Source: Mesorhizobium carmichaelinearum (GTDB taxonomy: Bacteria > Pseudomonadota > Alphaproteobacteria > Rhizobiales > Rhizobiaceae). Taken from it: DNA of 64,000 bases. Under the pieces are notes generated by a model, which ran no database searches, had not been told where the DNA came from, and saw nothing but the letters and a program-made list of their open reading frames with translations. Position 1 is the stretch's first letter; each line of letters opens with the position of its first letter. Shown here piece after piece: positions 26,723 through 36,139 of this stretch. A program made the position numbers and the translations under genes. Location: positions 186,001-250,000 of the forward strand of contig NZ_FZQR01000003.1 of NCBI RefSeq assembly GCF_900199455.1, written 5' to 3'.

Positions 26723-27766
26723 ATGACTTCAGTCTCTTCGGCCGCCCTCACCAACGCCATGCGCTATCAACAGATGCGCATGCAGGCCGACCTCGTCAAA
26801 GCCACGAAGGAATCCTCGACCGGCAAGGTCGCCGATGTCGGCCTGGCGCTGGGGGGACGCACCGCCCAGTCCGTCACCTTCCAGCGCGACCTCGACCGGC
26901 TGAACGTCATTGTCGATTCCAACGGGCTGGTCACCGCAAGGTTAGCGTCGACCCAGACCTCGCTCGGCCAGCTCTCCGGCGTGGCGCAGACCTTCCTGTC
27001 CGCCCTGACCACCGCGTCGTCGGGCGACAACTCCGACAGCCTGACCCAATCGACCGGCCAGACGACCATCCAGCAGCTTACCTCGATCCTCAACACCAGC
27101 GTCAACGGCGAATATTTGTTTGCCGGCACCAACACTGACGTCAAGCCGATCAACGATTTCACCGCCGCCGGCTCACCGGCCAAGGCCGCCTTCGACGCCT
27201 CCTTCGTCGCCAAATTCGGCTTCACGCCCAGCGACCCGGCCGCGGCCAACATCACCACCGCCCAGATGGACGATTTCATCACCAACTATGTCACGCCGCA
27301 GTTCCTCGGCACGGGCTGGCAGACCAACATGTCGAACGCCACCGACCAGCAGATCGTCAGCCGCATCGCGCTCAACGAAACCACCGAGACGTCGACCAGC
27401 GCCAACAGCGACGGCATCAAGAAGCTCGCCATGGCCGCCGCAATGGTCTCAAGCCTGATGTCCACCAACATCAGCCAGGCGGCCAAGGACAGCATCGTCA
27501 GCCACTCGCAGACACTGGTCGGCGAGGCGCTGAGCGGCATCGCCCAGGTTCAGTCCGAAACCGGCATCGTCCAGAAGCGCGTCTCCGATGCCAGCGACCG
27601 CATGAAGACGCAGATCGACCTGTTCGAACGCCATATCCTCGATCTCGAAGCCGTCGATCCGGCTACGGCCGCCACCAAGGTCGCGGACCTGACGCAGCAT
27701 ATCGAGACGTCCTTCGCTCTGACAGCGCGCCTGCAACAGCTCAGCCTGTTGAATTACCTGACCTGA
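26723..27766 (+). CDS. flgL: Flagellar hook-associated protein FlgL (HAP3)
   Basis: FlgL is the second hook-filament junction protein. The 347-residue product shows flagellin-like N-terminal helix features (YQQMRMQADLVKATKESSTG), the central ILNTSVNGEYLFAGTNTDVK segment characteristic of FlgL, and a C-terminal helix (DLTQHIETSFALTARLQQLS). It is in the same unit as flgK. Confidence 0.93.
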   Translation: MTSVSSAALTNAMRYQQMRMQADLVKATKESSTGKVADVGLALGGRTAQSVTFQRDLDRLNVIVDSNGLVTARLASTQTSLGQLSGVAQTFLSALTTASSGDNSDSLTQSTGQTTIQQLTSILNTSVNGEYLFAGTNTDVKPINDFTAAGSPAKAAFDASFVAKFGFTPSDPAAANITTAQMDDFITNYVTPQFLGTGWQTNMSNATDQQIVSRIALNETTETSTSANSDGIKKLAMAAAMVSSLMSTNISQAAKDSIVSHSQTLVGEALSGIAQVQSETGIVQKRVSDASDRMKTQIDLFERHILDLEAVDPATAATKVADLTQHIETSFALTARLQQLSLLNYLT

Positions 27767-27795
27767 CAACTTCCAGCGGAACGGTAGAGCCGACG

Positions 27796-28143
27796 ATGTA
27801 CCAATTCTCCTACGCCGACGTCCAAAGCACCTCCGTCTCGGACGCCAAGGACCGTGAGCGCGAACTCCTGACCCGCTCGATCGACATGCTGGCGGCGGCC
27901 GCCGCGGCCGGCCAGGATTCGATGGAGGCCGTGGAGGCGCTTAATTTCACCAACCGCGTCTGGACCGTCTTCGTCGAGGATCTCGGCTCCAGCGACAATG
28001 CGCTTCCCAAGGAATTGCGCGCCAACCTGATTTCCATCGGCCTGTGGCTGCTGCGCGAGGCGGAGGACATCCGCCAGGGCCGCACCAACAATTTCGAAGG
28101 GCTGATCGAAGTGTCCCAGATCATCCGCGACGGCATTCAATGA
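27796..28143 (+). CDS. flaF: Flagellar biosynthesis regulator FlaF
   Basis: FlaF promotes flagellin translation or secretion and acts opposite to FlbT in alphaproteobacteria. The 115-residue helical protein matches FlaF in length and in the ALNFTNRVWTVFVEDLGSSD and RANLISIGLWLLREAEDIRQ stretches. It overlaps flbT by four bases (ATGA), the usual arrangement. Confidence 0.94.
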   Translation: MYQFSYADVQSTSVSDAKDRERELLTRSIDMLAAAAAAGQDSMEAVEALNFTNRVWTVFVEDLGSSDNALPKELRANLISIGLWLLREAEDIRQGRTNNFEGLIEVSQIIRDGIQ

Positions 28144-28583
28144 CCAACACGCTGAAGATATCGCTGAAGCCTAACGAGAAGATCTACATCAACGGCGCCG
28201 TCATCCGCGTCGACCGCAAGGTCACCATCGAACTGATGAACGACGTGCAGTTCCTGCTCGAAAGCCATGTGATCCAGGCCGACCAGGCATCGACGCCGCT
28301 CAGGCAGCTCTACTTCATCGTGCAGGTCATGCTGATCAATCCGGCTGGCGCCGATGAGGCCCGCGAAATGTTCCGCCGCTCGCTGCCGCTGCTCATTGCC
28401 AGTTTCGAGGACGCCGAGATCTGCAGCGCACTGAAGCAGATCGACCGCATGGTCGGCGAGGATCATATATACGAGGCATTGAAGGCGATCCGTTCGCTCT
28501 ATCCTCTCGAACGCCGCGCGCTTGGCGGCAATGACGATGTTCCGGGCGCACCGCGCCCGCTGGCCGTGGGAGCACGCTACTAA
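28140..28583 (+). CDS. flbT: Flagellin post-transcriptional regulator FlbT
   Basis: FlbT binds the 5' leader of flagellin mRNA and controls its stability or translation in Caulobacter and relatives. The 147-residue product opens with LKISLKPNEKIYINGAVIRV and contains FLLESHVIQADQASTPLRQL, both typical of FlbT. The start at 28140 is coupled to the flaF stop; upstream in-frame codons read from within flaF and are not used. Its likely targets, two flagellin leaders with hairpins, are at 13591 and 14868. Confidence 0.94.
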   Translation: MTNTLKISLKPNEKIYINGAVIRVDRKVTIELMNDVQFLLESHVIQADQASTPLRQLYFIVQVMLINPAGADEAREMFRRSLPLLIASFEDAEICSALKQIDRMVGEDHIYEALKAIRSLYPLERRALGGNDDVPGAPRPLAVGARY

Positions 28584-28990
28584 TGACCGTGGATATGACG
28601 ACGACGATACCGGTTGGCGCCAACTCGACCACCACGTCGACCTCCAAGACCGCTGTCGACTACCAGTCCTTCCTGAAGCTTCTGATCGCCGAGATGAAGA
28701 ACCAGGATCCGACCAAGCCGATGGATTCGACGCAATACGTCGCCCAACTCGCCACCTTCTCGCAGGTCGAGCAGTCGGTGCAGACCAACACCAAGCTCGA
28801 CCAGATCATGCAGTCCTCGGCGCTGTCGCAGGCCGATGCTATTATCGGCCGAACGATCACGTCGGCCGACGGCAAGACCACCGGAACAGTGGCTTCGGTG
28901 ACGCTCGCCAGCAGCGGACTGATCGCGGTGCTGCAGGATGGCACGCAGGTCCCCGTCGGCGCAGGCGTGTCGATCAAGCCGGCAAGCTAG
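28583..28990 (+). CDS. flgD: Flagellar hook assembly protein FlgD, short form
   Basis: FlgD caps the growing hook. The 135-residue product contains the conserved N-terminal cap region YQSFLKLLIAEMKNQDPTKP and QLATFSQVEQSVQTNTKLDQ, then a short region GRTITSADGKTTGTVASV. It lacks most of the Tudor/Fn3-like C-terminal part present in enteric FlgD of over 200 residues. The short form is common in rhizobia. It overlaps flbT by one base (TAATG). Confidence 0.93.
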   Translation: MTVDMTTTIPVGANSTTTSTSKTAVDYQSFLKLLIAEMKNQDPTKPMDSTQYVAQLATFSQVEQSVQTNTKLDQIMQSSALSQADAIIGRTITSADGKTTGTVASVTLASSGLIAVLQDGTQVPVGAGVSIKPAS

Positions 28991-29003
28991 GCCAACCTCC
29001 GAC

Positions 29004-29270
29004 ATGAACGAGGCCGACGCACTCGACATCGTCCAGTATGCGGTGTGGACGGTGCTGACCGCGTCCGCTCCGGTGGTGCTGGTCGCCATGGCGGTCGGCA
29101 TCGGCATCGCCCTCATCCAGGCGCTGACGCAGATCCAGGAAATCACCTTGACCTTCGTGCCGAAGATCGTCGCCATCATGTTGGTGGTGGCGCTCACCGG
29201 CCCGTTCATCGGCGGCCAGATATCGGCCTTCACCAACGTCATCTTCCAGCGCATCCAGAACGGGTTCTGA
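29004..29270 (+). CDS. fliQ: Flagellar biosynthesis protein FliQ (export gate)
   Basis: FliQ is a small two-span subunit of the export gate. The 88-residue product has spans at about 12-36 and 47-72 and the family stretch GIGIALIQALTQIQEITLTF followed by FVPKI. The ATG at 29004 gives the standard size; upstream in-frame codons extend into flgD. It is the last gene of the first flagellar block; flhA and fliR, usually adjacent, resume at 42702. Confidence 0.95.
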   Translation: MNEADALDIVQYAVWTVLTASAPVVLVAMAVGIGIALIQALTQIQEITLTFVPKIVAIMLVVALTGPFIGGQISAFTNVIFQRIQNGF

Positions 29271-29446
29271 AACCCAGCGAGGGAGCGCGCGGCGGCTTCC
29301 ATCCGGAATTGCCCGAAACCAGCGGCCTGCTTGCGGTTGACCCGGTTCCGGCTAGATTGCCGTGCAGGCCACTCCCGGCCTGGCGATCCTTCTGTCCCAA
29401 TGGCCTGTCGAAATCCCCTGAACCAACCCAGACCGACCGGCGGACC

Positions 29447-31315
29447 ATGTGTGGCATAGCCGGCGTTTGGCGCAAGCGGAACCCGATCGGCGGCGGCGAT
29501 CTCGCCGATGTCGGCCGCATGATGCAGGCACTGGCGCATCGCGGCCCCGACGATCATGCCAGCTGGAATGACAGCCGGCTGGCGCTCGGTCACCGGCGGC
29601 TGTCGATCATCGACCGTTCGGCGCAGGCGCGCGAGCCCATGCTCACCGCCTGTGGCCAGGGCGTGCTGGTCTACAATGGCGAGGTCTACAACTATCAATC
29701 CTTGCGCGCGACACTTGAGGCTGAAGGCAGGCGGTTCCGTACGGTCTCGGATGCCGAAGTGGTCCTCGAGGCCTTGCATCACTGGGGGCCGGACATGGCC
29801 ATTCCGTTGTTCGACGGCATGTTCTCGCTCGCCTATTTCGATGCACGAGCCGGAGCGCTCTGGCTGGCGCGCGATCGCCTCGGCATCAAGCCGATGTCGG
29901 TGGCCGAGACGAGTGAGCGAATCCTCTTCGCCTCAGAGGACAAGGCGATCCTGGCTTGCGACAGTCTCGCGCGGACCATCGATGCGCGCGAGATCACCTT
30001 GCGTTTTGCCTGGCAAAGCCGTGACTCCAGCTCCAGCCTGTTCGCGGGCATAGAGCGGCTGCCGCCCGCGGGCCTGTGGAAGGTCACCGACGCCGGCATC
30101 GAGAAGCGCTGTTTCTGGCATGTCCTCGATGTACTCGACGCCGCCCGCATCGCCGGCGACACCGCCACCGACGCCGAGCACATGGCGTCGCTGGAAGCGC
30201 TGATCGAAGACAGTGTCAGGCTGCACTGCATTGCCGACACCAGGCTGGCAGCGGCTTGCAGTGGCGGCGTCGATTCCGGTCTCGTCACGACACTGGCGAA
30301 ACGGTTCCGGCCGGAGATGACAGCCTATGTCGTCGATCCGCGCCTCGGTCACAGCGAGGCGGAAGACGCCGCACGCACCGCCCGCCATGCCTGTGTGCCG
30401 CTGAACAGGGTGCCCGTCGACAAGAACCGGTTCCTCGAACTCTGGCCAAGAGCCATCTGGCACCTGGAAAGCGATGGCTGGCACGCAAGCCATGCCTGCC
30501 TGCTGGCGCTTGCCGAGCAATGCCGGGCTGACGGCATCAAGGTGCTGTTGACCGGTGAAGGCGCCGACGAGTTGTTTGGCGGCTACGACTGGCAGGAAGC
30601 CAGCATGCGGCCGTGGCGGCCTTGGGCATGGCCGGGACGGCTGTTCCGCTCCAAGGCCCGGCTTGCCCGAAGGTTCGAGCGCCAGCGCCATGCCCCCTTC
30701 CGGACATCGATCGCCGGTGGCCATGGCTGGGACCGCAACATCGTGCTCAGGGCGCTGTCGCCGGAACTGAATTTCCTTCAGACCAAGATCTTCGACCGGC
30801 TCGAGCCGGTCGCGTCGCTCAGCGACCGCGCCTTCCTAGGCTGCTGCCTTCACGACCTGTATGCGCATCTCCAGGATCTCTTGAACAGGCATGACCGGCT
30901 CAGCTTGGCGGCTTCGGTGGAGCTCAGGGTGCCGTTCCTCGAAAACCGGCTGATCGACTTCGCCATCCACCTGCCGAGGCGGCACAAATACCGCCACAGC
31001 CAAGGAAAATGGCTTTTGAAGAAAGTCGCGGAAAAACACATTCCGCTTCAGAACGTGAACGCCCGCAAGAACGGCTTCCAGGTATCGGCCAACTTCACCG
31101 CGGGCACAGAGGGTCTGCTGCGCGCAGGCTTGCTGCGCGACGTGATGAAATGGCCGGCCGCTTCCGTCGAAGACCTGATCGATCTCGCAAGGCGGGACCA
31201 GCCGTCGCGGTTGCGGCTGGTCGGCATGGAGCTTTTCCTTCGCCTGCACGCCGACGGCCAGACCACCGGCCACCTCACCGAAGCGCTGCATGCCGCCGCG
31301 AGGGATGCGCGCTGA
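29447..31315 (+). CDS. Glutamine-hydrolysing asparagine synthase family protein (AsnB-type)
   Basis: The 622-residue product has an N-terminal class II glutamine amidotransferase domain with catalytic Cys2 (MCGIAGVW), HRGPDD at 31-36 and the VYNGEVYNY motif, and a C-terminal ATP-pyrophosphatase domain with the PP-loop SGGVDS at 272-277 and LLTGEGADELFGGYDW. It would transfer ammonia from glutamine to a carboxylate activated by AMP. True asparagine synthesis is possible, but many members of this length in accessory positions amidate other substrates such as surface glycans. It follows fliQ by 176 bases in the same direction. The length is typical for the larger AsnB group. Confidence 0.9.
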   Translation: MCGIAGVWRKRNPIGGGDLADVGRMMQALAHRGPDDHASWNDSRLALGHRRLSIIDRSAQAREPMLTACGQGVLVYNGEVYNYQSLRATLEAEGRRFRTVSDAEVVLEALHHWGPDMAIPLFDGMFSLAYFDARAGALWLARDRLGIKPMSVAETSERILFASEDKAILACDSLARTIDAREITLRFAWQSRDSSSSLFAGIERLPPAGLWKVTDAGIEKRCFWHVLDVLDAARIAGDTATDAEHMASLEALIEDSVRLHCIADTRLAAACSGGVDSGLVTTLAKRFRPEMTAYVVDPRLGHSEAEDAARTARHACVPLNRVPVDKNRFLELWPRAIWHLESDGWHASHACLLALAEQCRADGIKVLLTGEGADELFGGYDWQEASMRPWRPWAWPGRLFRSKARLARRFERQRHAPFRTSIAGGHGWDRNIVLRALSPELNFLQTKIFDRLEPVASLSDRAFLGCCLHDLYAHLQDLLNRHDRLSLAASVELRVPFLENRLIDFAIHLPRRHKYRHSQGKWLLKKVAEKHIPLQNVNARKNGFQVSANFTAGTEGLLRAGLLRDVMKWPAASVEDLIDLARRDQPSRLRLVGMELFLRLHADGQTTGHLTEALHAAARDAR

Positions 31316-31477
31316 AGCCATGTCGGCCGGGCCAATACAGACGTGGCCCTCTTCTATCCCCTCGTTGGCCCATGATCTTGCGTGCATGACATTCGCCCTT
31401 TGCGGCGCGATGCTATAGTTTCGGCTAACGATGCGGAGAAACCGCAAGGATCAGCACGCCGTGGCAGGAATCCATCC

Positions 31478-33121
31478 ATGATTGACGAGAAACCGGACAG
31501 CGAAGGCGTTTCGGCGCTGGCGCCGTTCCGGCATGGCATTTTCCGTGCCGTCTGGGCCGCAAGTCTCGTTTCCAATTTCGGTGGCCTTATCCAAGGTGTC
31601 GGCGCCGCCTGGATGATGACGACGATCGCAACTTCGCCCTATCAGGTCGCCCTGGTCCAGGCCTCCACCACCTTGCCGATCATGCTGTTCGCGCTCGTCG
31701 CCGGCGCCATCGCCGACAGTTTCGACCGGCGCAAGGTGATGCTGGTCGCGCAGACCTTCATGCTGGTCGTTTCGCTGCTTCTGACCGTGTTCACCTACTA
31801 CAATCTGCTCACGCCCTGGACGCTGCTGGCCTTCACTTTCCTGATCGACAGCGGCACCGCGCTCAACAGCCCGTCCTGGCAGGCGTCCGTCGGCGACATG
31901 GTTCCCCGCAACAAGGTGCCGGCGGCCGTTGCGCTGAACTCCATGGGCTTCAACCTGACACGCAGCGTCGGTCCGGCGATCGGCGGCATCATCGTCGCGG
32001 CTGCCGGTGCCGCGGCCGCCTTCGCGGCGAACGCGGTCAGCTATATCGGCCTCATCATCGTGATGGCGCGCTGGAAGCGCGACGTGCCGGTATCGACCTT
32101 GCCGCGCGAATCGCTCGGCGCGGCCATGGGCGCCGGCCTGCGGTATGTCGCCATGTCGCCCAACATCGGCAAGGTGCTGGTCAGGGGGGCGGCCTTCGGC
32201 TTCAGCGCCGGCGCGGTGCTGGCACTCTTGCCGCTGGTGGCGCGCGACGTCGTCAAGGGCGATGCGTTGACCTACGGCATCATGCTGGGCGCCTTCGGCA
32301 TCGGTGCCGTCGGCGGCGCGCTGATCAGCGTGCGACTGCGGCAATTGCTCTCCAGCGAGACGATGGTGCGCTGTGCCTTCGCCGGCTTCTCCGTCTGCGC
32401 CTTCAATGCCGCGCTCAGCCATCACTCCTGGCAGACCTCGCTCGGCCTGCTGGTCGGCGGTGCCTGCTGGGTGATCGCGCTCTCGCACTTCAACGTCACC
32501 GTGCAGATGGCGACGCCGCGCTGGGTGGTCGGCCGGGTGCTGTCAGTCTACCAGACCGCGACCTTCGGCGGCATCGCGCTGGGCAGCTGGATCTGGGGCG
32601 TCGTCGCCGATGCGCATGGCGCCGAGACGGCGCTGATCGCCGCCGCCATCGCCATGCTGGCCGGCGGCGCCATCGGCCTCATACTGCCGCTGCCGCAGCA
32701 GCAGGTGCTCAACCTCGACCCGCTCAACCGTTTCAAGGAGCCACACCTCGCGCTCGACCTGAAGCCGCGCAGCGGTCCCATTGCCATCATGATCGAATAC
32801 ATCATCCGCCACGAGGACGAGACGGAATTCCTCGCCACCATGGCTGAGCGCGGCCGCATCCGCCGCCGCGACGGCGCCCGCAACTGGACATTGGCGCGCG
32901 ATCTCGAAAATCCGACGATCTGGATCGAGCACTACCACACGCCGACCTGGCTCGAATATGTCAGGCACAATGGCCGCATCACCCATGCTGATGCCATGGT
33001 CGGCGACCGCTTGCGGGCGCTGCACAGCGGCGACGAGCCGCCGCGCGTGCGTCGCGTCATTGAGCGCCCGACCACCGCCGGCACCGCGCTGGTGATGGCC
33101 AAGGGGCCGATCGAGCACTGA
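31478..33121 (+). CDS. MFS exporter with fused C-terminal soluble domain (MFS_3/EntS-like)
   Basis: The 547-residue product has about 12 membrane segments up to residue 410 (for example ADSFDRRKVMLVAQTFMLVV with the MFS loop motif and GLRYVAMSPNIGKVLVRGAA). The C-terminal 120 residues are soluble and include IEYIIRHEDETEFLATMAER and TWLEYVRHNGRITHADAMVG, a ferredoxin-like, ABM-type module typical of the transmembrane secretion effector subgroup. The substrate is unknown. The ATG at 31478 is preferred because it starts just before the first hydrophobic region. It converges with the cupin gene at 33147. Confidence 0.87.
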   Translation: MIDEKPDSEGVSALAPFRHGIFRAVWAASLVSNFGGLIQGVGAAWMMTTIATSPYQVALVQASTTLPIMLFALVAGAIADSFDRRKVMLVAQTFMLVVSLLLTVFTYYNLLTPWTLLAFTFLIDSGTALNSPSWQASVGDMVPRNKVPAAVALNSMGFNLTRSVGPAIGGIIVAAAGAAAAFAANAVSYIGLIIVMARWKRDVPVSTLPRESLGAAMGAGLRYVAMSPNIGKVLVRGAAFGFSAGAVLALLPLVARDVVKGDALTYGIMLGAFGIGAVGGALISVRLRQLLSSETMVRCAFAGFSVCAFNAALSHHSWQTSLGLLVGGACWVIALSHFNVTVQMATPRWVVGRVLSVYQTATFGGIALGSWIWGVVADAHGAETALIAAAIAMLAGGAIGLILPLPQQQVLNLDPLNRFKEPHLALDLKPRSGPIAIMIEYIIRHEDETEFLATMAERGRIRRRDGARNWTLARDLENPTIWIEHYHTPTWLEYVRHNGRITHADAMVGDRLRALHSGDEPPRVRRVIERPTTAGTALVMAKGPIEH

Positions 33122-33146
33122 TTTCGTCAGAGCCGATCGTCGCCTG

Positions 33147-33515
33147 TCAGCCGGCCGACTGGATCATGTAGAGCTTACGCGTGGTCTCGCGGATGCGCCA
33201 TTCGCCTTTCCATCCCTGCGGCAGCACGAGGAGGTCGCCCGGCCCCAGCTCGCGCGCCTCGCCATCGGCGCGGCTCACCTCCACCCGCCCCGAAATGATG
33301 TGGCATATCTCCGACGACCCCGTGCGGTCAGCGGTGAAGCGGCCGGGCGTGCATTCCCAGATGCCGATATCGACGGTTCCGTCCGGCGACTGGAAGAACG
33401 AGCGCACCGCCTCGACCTGATTTCCCTCGATGGAAGTCGGCTTGGGTGAGAACGCGCCGATATCAGCCTTGGCGAGGTCGTGGAAGGTCGAAAGGTCGAT
33501 CAAATTGGTCTCCAT
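33147..33515 (-). CDS. Cupin-domain protein (Cupin_3/DUF861)
   Basis: The 122-residue product is a single cupin barrel with GIWECTPGRFTADRTGSSEI, CHIISGRVEVSRADG and ELGPGDLLVLPQGWKGEWRI, the pattern of the DUF861 cupin_3 family often found beside polyamine or amine oxidase genes. The codon six bases upstream in frame is TTG; the ATG at 33515 is taken as start. It is the last gene of the leftward polyamine locus, 95 bases after the oxidase. A role in binding or converting an oxidised amine product is inference. Confidence 0.85.
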   Translation of the reverse strand: METNLIDLSTFHDLAKADIGAFSPKPTSIEGNQVEAVRSFFQSPDGTVDIGIWECTPGRFTADRTGSSEICHIISGRVEVSRADGEARELGPGDLLVLPQGWKGEWRIRETTRKLYMIQSAG

Positions 33516-33610
33516 GAACAAAGCAATTCCAGGAAAAGTGTCCAGCGGTTTTCCGTCCGGAATTGCGTAAATACAAATTGCTGGAGCGGTTCAGCGAACG
33601 CTGAACCGCT

Positions 33611-34996
33611 TCAGTGGCCCGTGATGCTGTCGGCGAGCGCGGCCAGTTTCGACGTATGCGCAAGGCCTGCGGCTTCGCGCCCGTCAGCGATGCGATAAAG
33701 CTGGTACATCGAATGCACGCCGAGCCAGCGGAACGGCTCCGGCTCCCATGGCCTGACCTTGCGGTTGACCCAGGGTAGCTTCGTCAGCTCGGTGTCCTGG
33801 CCAAGGACCAGATCGGCCAGCGTGCGCCCGGAAAGATTGGAGCTCGACACGCCAAGCCCGACATAGCCGCCGGCCCAGCCGATACGGGTCGCGGGATCGA
33901 GGCCGACGGTCGTGCACCAGTCGCGCGGCACGCCGAGCACGCCGCACCAGGCGTGCTCGATGCGGCAGTTCGCCGTCTGCGGCAGCAGCGTCGTCAGGAT
34001 CTGATGCAGCTGGTCGATCGTCGCCTGCTGCGTCTGCCCGTTGATATCGGTGCGCGAGCCGTAGCGATAGGGAACACCGCGGCCACCCATGGTGATGCGC
34101 CCCTCGCGCGTGCGCTGGGCATAGCAATAGGCGTGGGCGGCGTTGCCGAGAAGCTCATGCCCCTCCCAGCCGATCTGGCGCCAAAGCGCCTCCGACAGCG
34201 GCTCGGTCACGATCTGCGCGCTGTTGAGCGCCAGCCAGGTCCGCTCCTCGCCGGGAATGCCTGCAGTAAAACCCTCCGTCGCGCGGATGATGGTTTCCGC
34301 CCGCACCGTGCCGCGGTTCGTCGTCACGCTGCCCTTGGTGATAGACGTCACCGTCGTCTGTTCGTAGATCGGCACGCCCAGGCGCTCGACGGTGGCCGCA
34401 AGCCCGCGCACCAGCTTGGCCGGCTGCACCCGCGCCTGGCCGTGGACGACGAAGCCGCCCATGACATTGCGGATATTGATGCGTGCCCGCGTCGCCGCTT
34501 GATCCAGCATTTCGACGCGGTCCGGATCGACATCCCAGGCGCGGATCGCTTCGCACTCCTCACGCGCGCGTTCGAGTTGCGCTGGGTTGGTGGCCACCGT
34601 CAGATTGTCGACGCGGCGGATATCGGCGTCGATGCCTTCTTCCGTCGCCACGCGGATTACCTCGTCGACGCAGCCCGCCATCGCCGCCTGCATGGCGCTG
34701 ACACCTTGCCGGCTCGACGTCTTGAGATATTTTTCGCGCGACCAGGAGAAACCACCCGACAGCCAGCCACCATTGCGGCCCGAAGCGCCGAAGCCGGCAA
34801 ATTCGCGCTCGATCACCGCGATGCGCAGCGAAGGCCTGGCCTTCTTCAGATAATAGGCGGTCCACAGCCCGGTATAGCCGGCGCCGACGATCGCGACATC
34901 GGCCTCGATGTCGCCGGGCAAAGGCGGCCGGGGCGCGGGGACCCCGCCCAGATCCGCATCCCAGAACGATATGTCGCCGTTTCGCTTGGCTTGCAT
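33611..34996 (-). CDS. FAD-dependent amine oxidase of the DAO family (gamma-glutamylputrescine oxidase-like)
   Basis: The 461-residue product has an N-terminal Rossmann FAD-binding motif ADVAIVGAGYTGLWTAYYL (about 33-51), the ERE motif and GASGRNGGWLSGG loop of the DAO fold, and the C-terminal GWAGGYVGLGVSSSNLSGRT segment. PuuB of the Puu putrescine pathway and related oxidases look like this. Its place directly after a putrescine-type ABC transporter suggests oxidation of an imported polyamine or its conjugate. No puuA or puuC homologue is in this locus. Confidence 0.88.
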   Translation of the reverse strand: MQAKRNGDISFWDADLGGVPAPRPPLPGDIEADVAIVGAGYTGLWTAYYLKKARPSLRIAVIEREFAGFGASGRNGGWLSGGFSWSREKYLKTSSRQGVSAMQAAMAGCVDEVIRVATEEGIDADIRRVDNLTVATNPAQLERAREECEAIRAWDVDPDRVEMLDQAATRARINIRNVMGGFVVHGQARVQPAKLVRGLAATVERLGVPIYEQTTVTSITKGSVTTNRGTVRAETIIRATEGFTAGIPGEERTWLALNSAQIVTEPLSEALWRQIGWEGHELLGNAAHAYCYAQRTREGRITMGGRGVPYRYGSRTDINGQTQQATIDQLHQILTTLLPQTANCRIEHAWCGVLGVPRDWCTTVGLDPATRIGWAGGYVGLGVSSSNLSGRTLADLVLGQDTELTKLPWVNRKVRPWEPEPFRWLGVHSMYQLYRIADGREAAGLAHTSKLAALADSITGH

Positions 34997-35023
34997 GGGA
35001 TGACTTTCAGATGGGGAGCGGGA

Positions 35024-36139
35024 TCAAGTGAGCGTGGTGTCGGCGGTGCTGTCGTCGGCCAGCAGCTTGGCGTCGGCGCCGTGAAAGCAAAGCTCCACTG
35101 GTTCGCCCAGGCCAAAACTTTCGCCGGTCAGCGGTGAGCGCACGATTGCGGCGGAGCCATCGGCCAACTTCACTTCATATTTCGATTCCGAGCCGAGATA
35201 GATGGCCTCGGCGATCGTCCCCGACAGGCGGTTGGCGCCATCGGCAGCACTTTGGCCGGGCCGGCGGATGGCGAGCTTTTCAGGACGCAGCAGCATCACC
35301 GGCCTGGCATCCCCATTGATGCGCGTCGATGCCGTTACCGTCTCGCCGGCTATGGTAAGTGCGGTGCTTGTGCCATCGCTTCGCGCCTCGCCACGCAACA
35401 CGGTGGAGTCGCCGATGAAGCGGCCGACGAACAGCGTCGCCGGTTCGTCATAGAGCTGGCGGCCGGTGCCGACCTGCTCTATCCGCCCGCGATTGAACAC
35501 CGCGATCCGGTCCGACAGCACCAGCGCCTCCTCCTGGTCGTGCGTCACATAGACGAAGGTGGTGCCAAGCTCGCGGTGGATGCGCTTGATCTCGAGTTGC
35601 AGCCATTCGCGCAGCTTCTTGTCGAGTGCGCCGAGCGGCTCGTCCATCAAAAGCAGCGGCGGGTCGAAGACGATGGCACGGGCGAGCGCCACGCGCTGCT
35701 GCTGGCCGCCCGACAGTTCGCTGGGATAACGATGCGCGAAGTCGCCCATCTTGACCATGTCGAGCGCCCTTGCGACACGCGCTTGCCGCGTCGCCTGGTC
35801 GACGCCGCGCAGCGTCAGCGGATAGGCGACGTTGCGGCCGACGCTCATATGCGGGAACAGCGCGTAGTGCTGGAAGACGACACCGATATTGCGCTTGTGC
35901 GCCGGCACGCCAACCACGTTCTTGCCGCCGACCAGCAGCTTGCCGCTCGTCAGATCGGTGAAGCCGGCCACGACATTCAGCGTCGTGGTCTTGCCGGAGC
36001 CGCTCGGGCCGAGCAGCGTCATGAACTCGCCGGGCTCGATCCGCAACGAAACGCCGTCCAGCGCCTTGAAGCCGCCATAGGCCTTGCTGACCGATTCGAG
36101 ATCGATCGCCGCACCCTTGCTCTGCTGTGCCGGCTTCAT
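35024..36139 (-). CDS. Polyamine-type ABC transporter ATP-binding protein (PotA/PotG-like)
   Basis: The 371-residue ATPase has Walker A GPSGSGKT at 44-51, the signature LSGGQ at 142-146, Walker B LLLMDEP at 162-168 and a C-terminal TOBE domain (about 280-360). Length and TOBE domain match spermidine/putrescine importers. The start overlaps the upstream permease stop by four bases. It energises the permeases at 36136 and 36933. Confidence 0.92.
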   Translation of the reverse strand: MKPAQQSKGAAIDLESVSKAYGGFKALDGVSLRIEPGEFMTLLGPSGSGKTTTLNVVAGFTDLTSGKLLVGGKNVVGVPAHKRNIGVVFQHYALFPHMSVGRNVAYPLTLRGVDQATRQARVARALDMVKMGDFAHRYPSELSGGQQQRVALARAIVFDPPLLLMDEPLGALDKKLREWLQLEIKRIHRELGTTFVYVTHDQEEALVLSDRIAVFNRGRIEQVGTGRQLYDEPATLFVGRFIGDSTVLRGEARSDGTSTALTIAGETVTASTRINGDARPVMLLRPEKLAIRRPGQSAADGANRLSGTIAEAIYLGSESKYEVKLADGSAAIVRSPLTGESFGLGEPVELCFHGADAKLLADDSTADTTLT

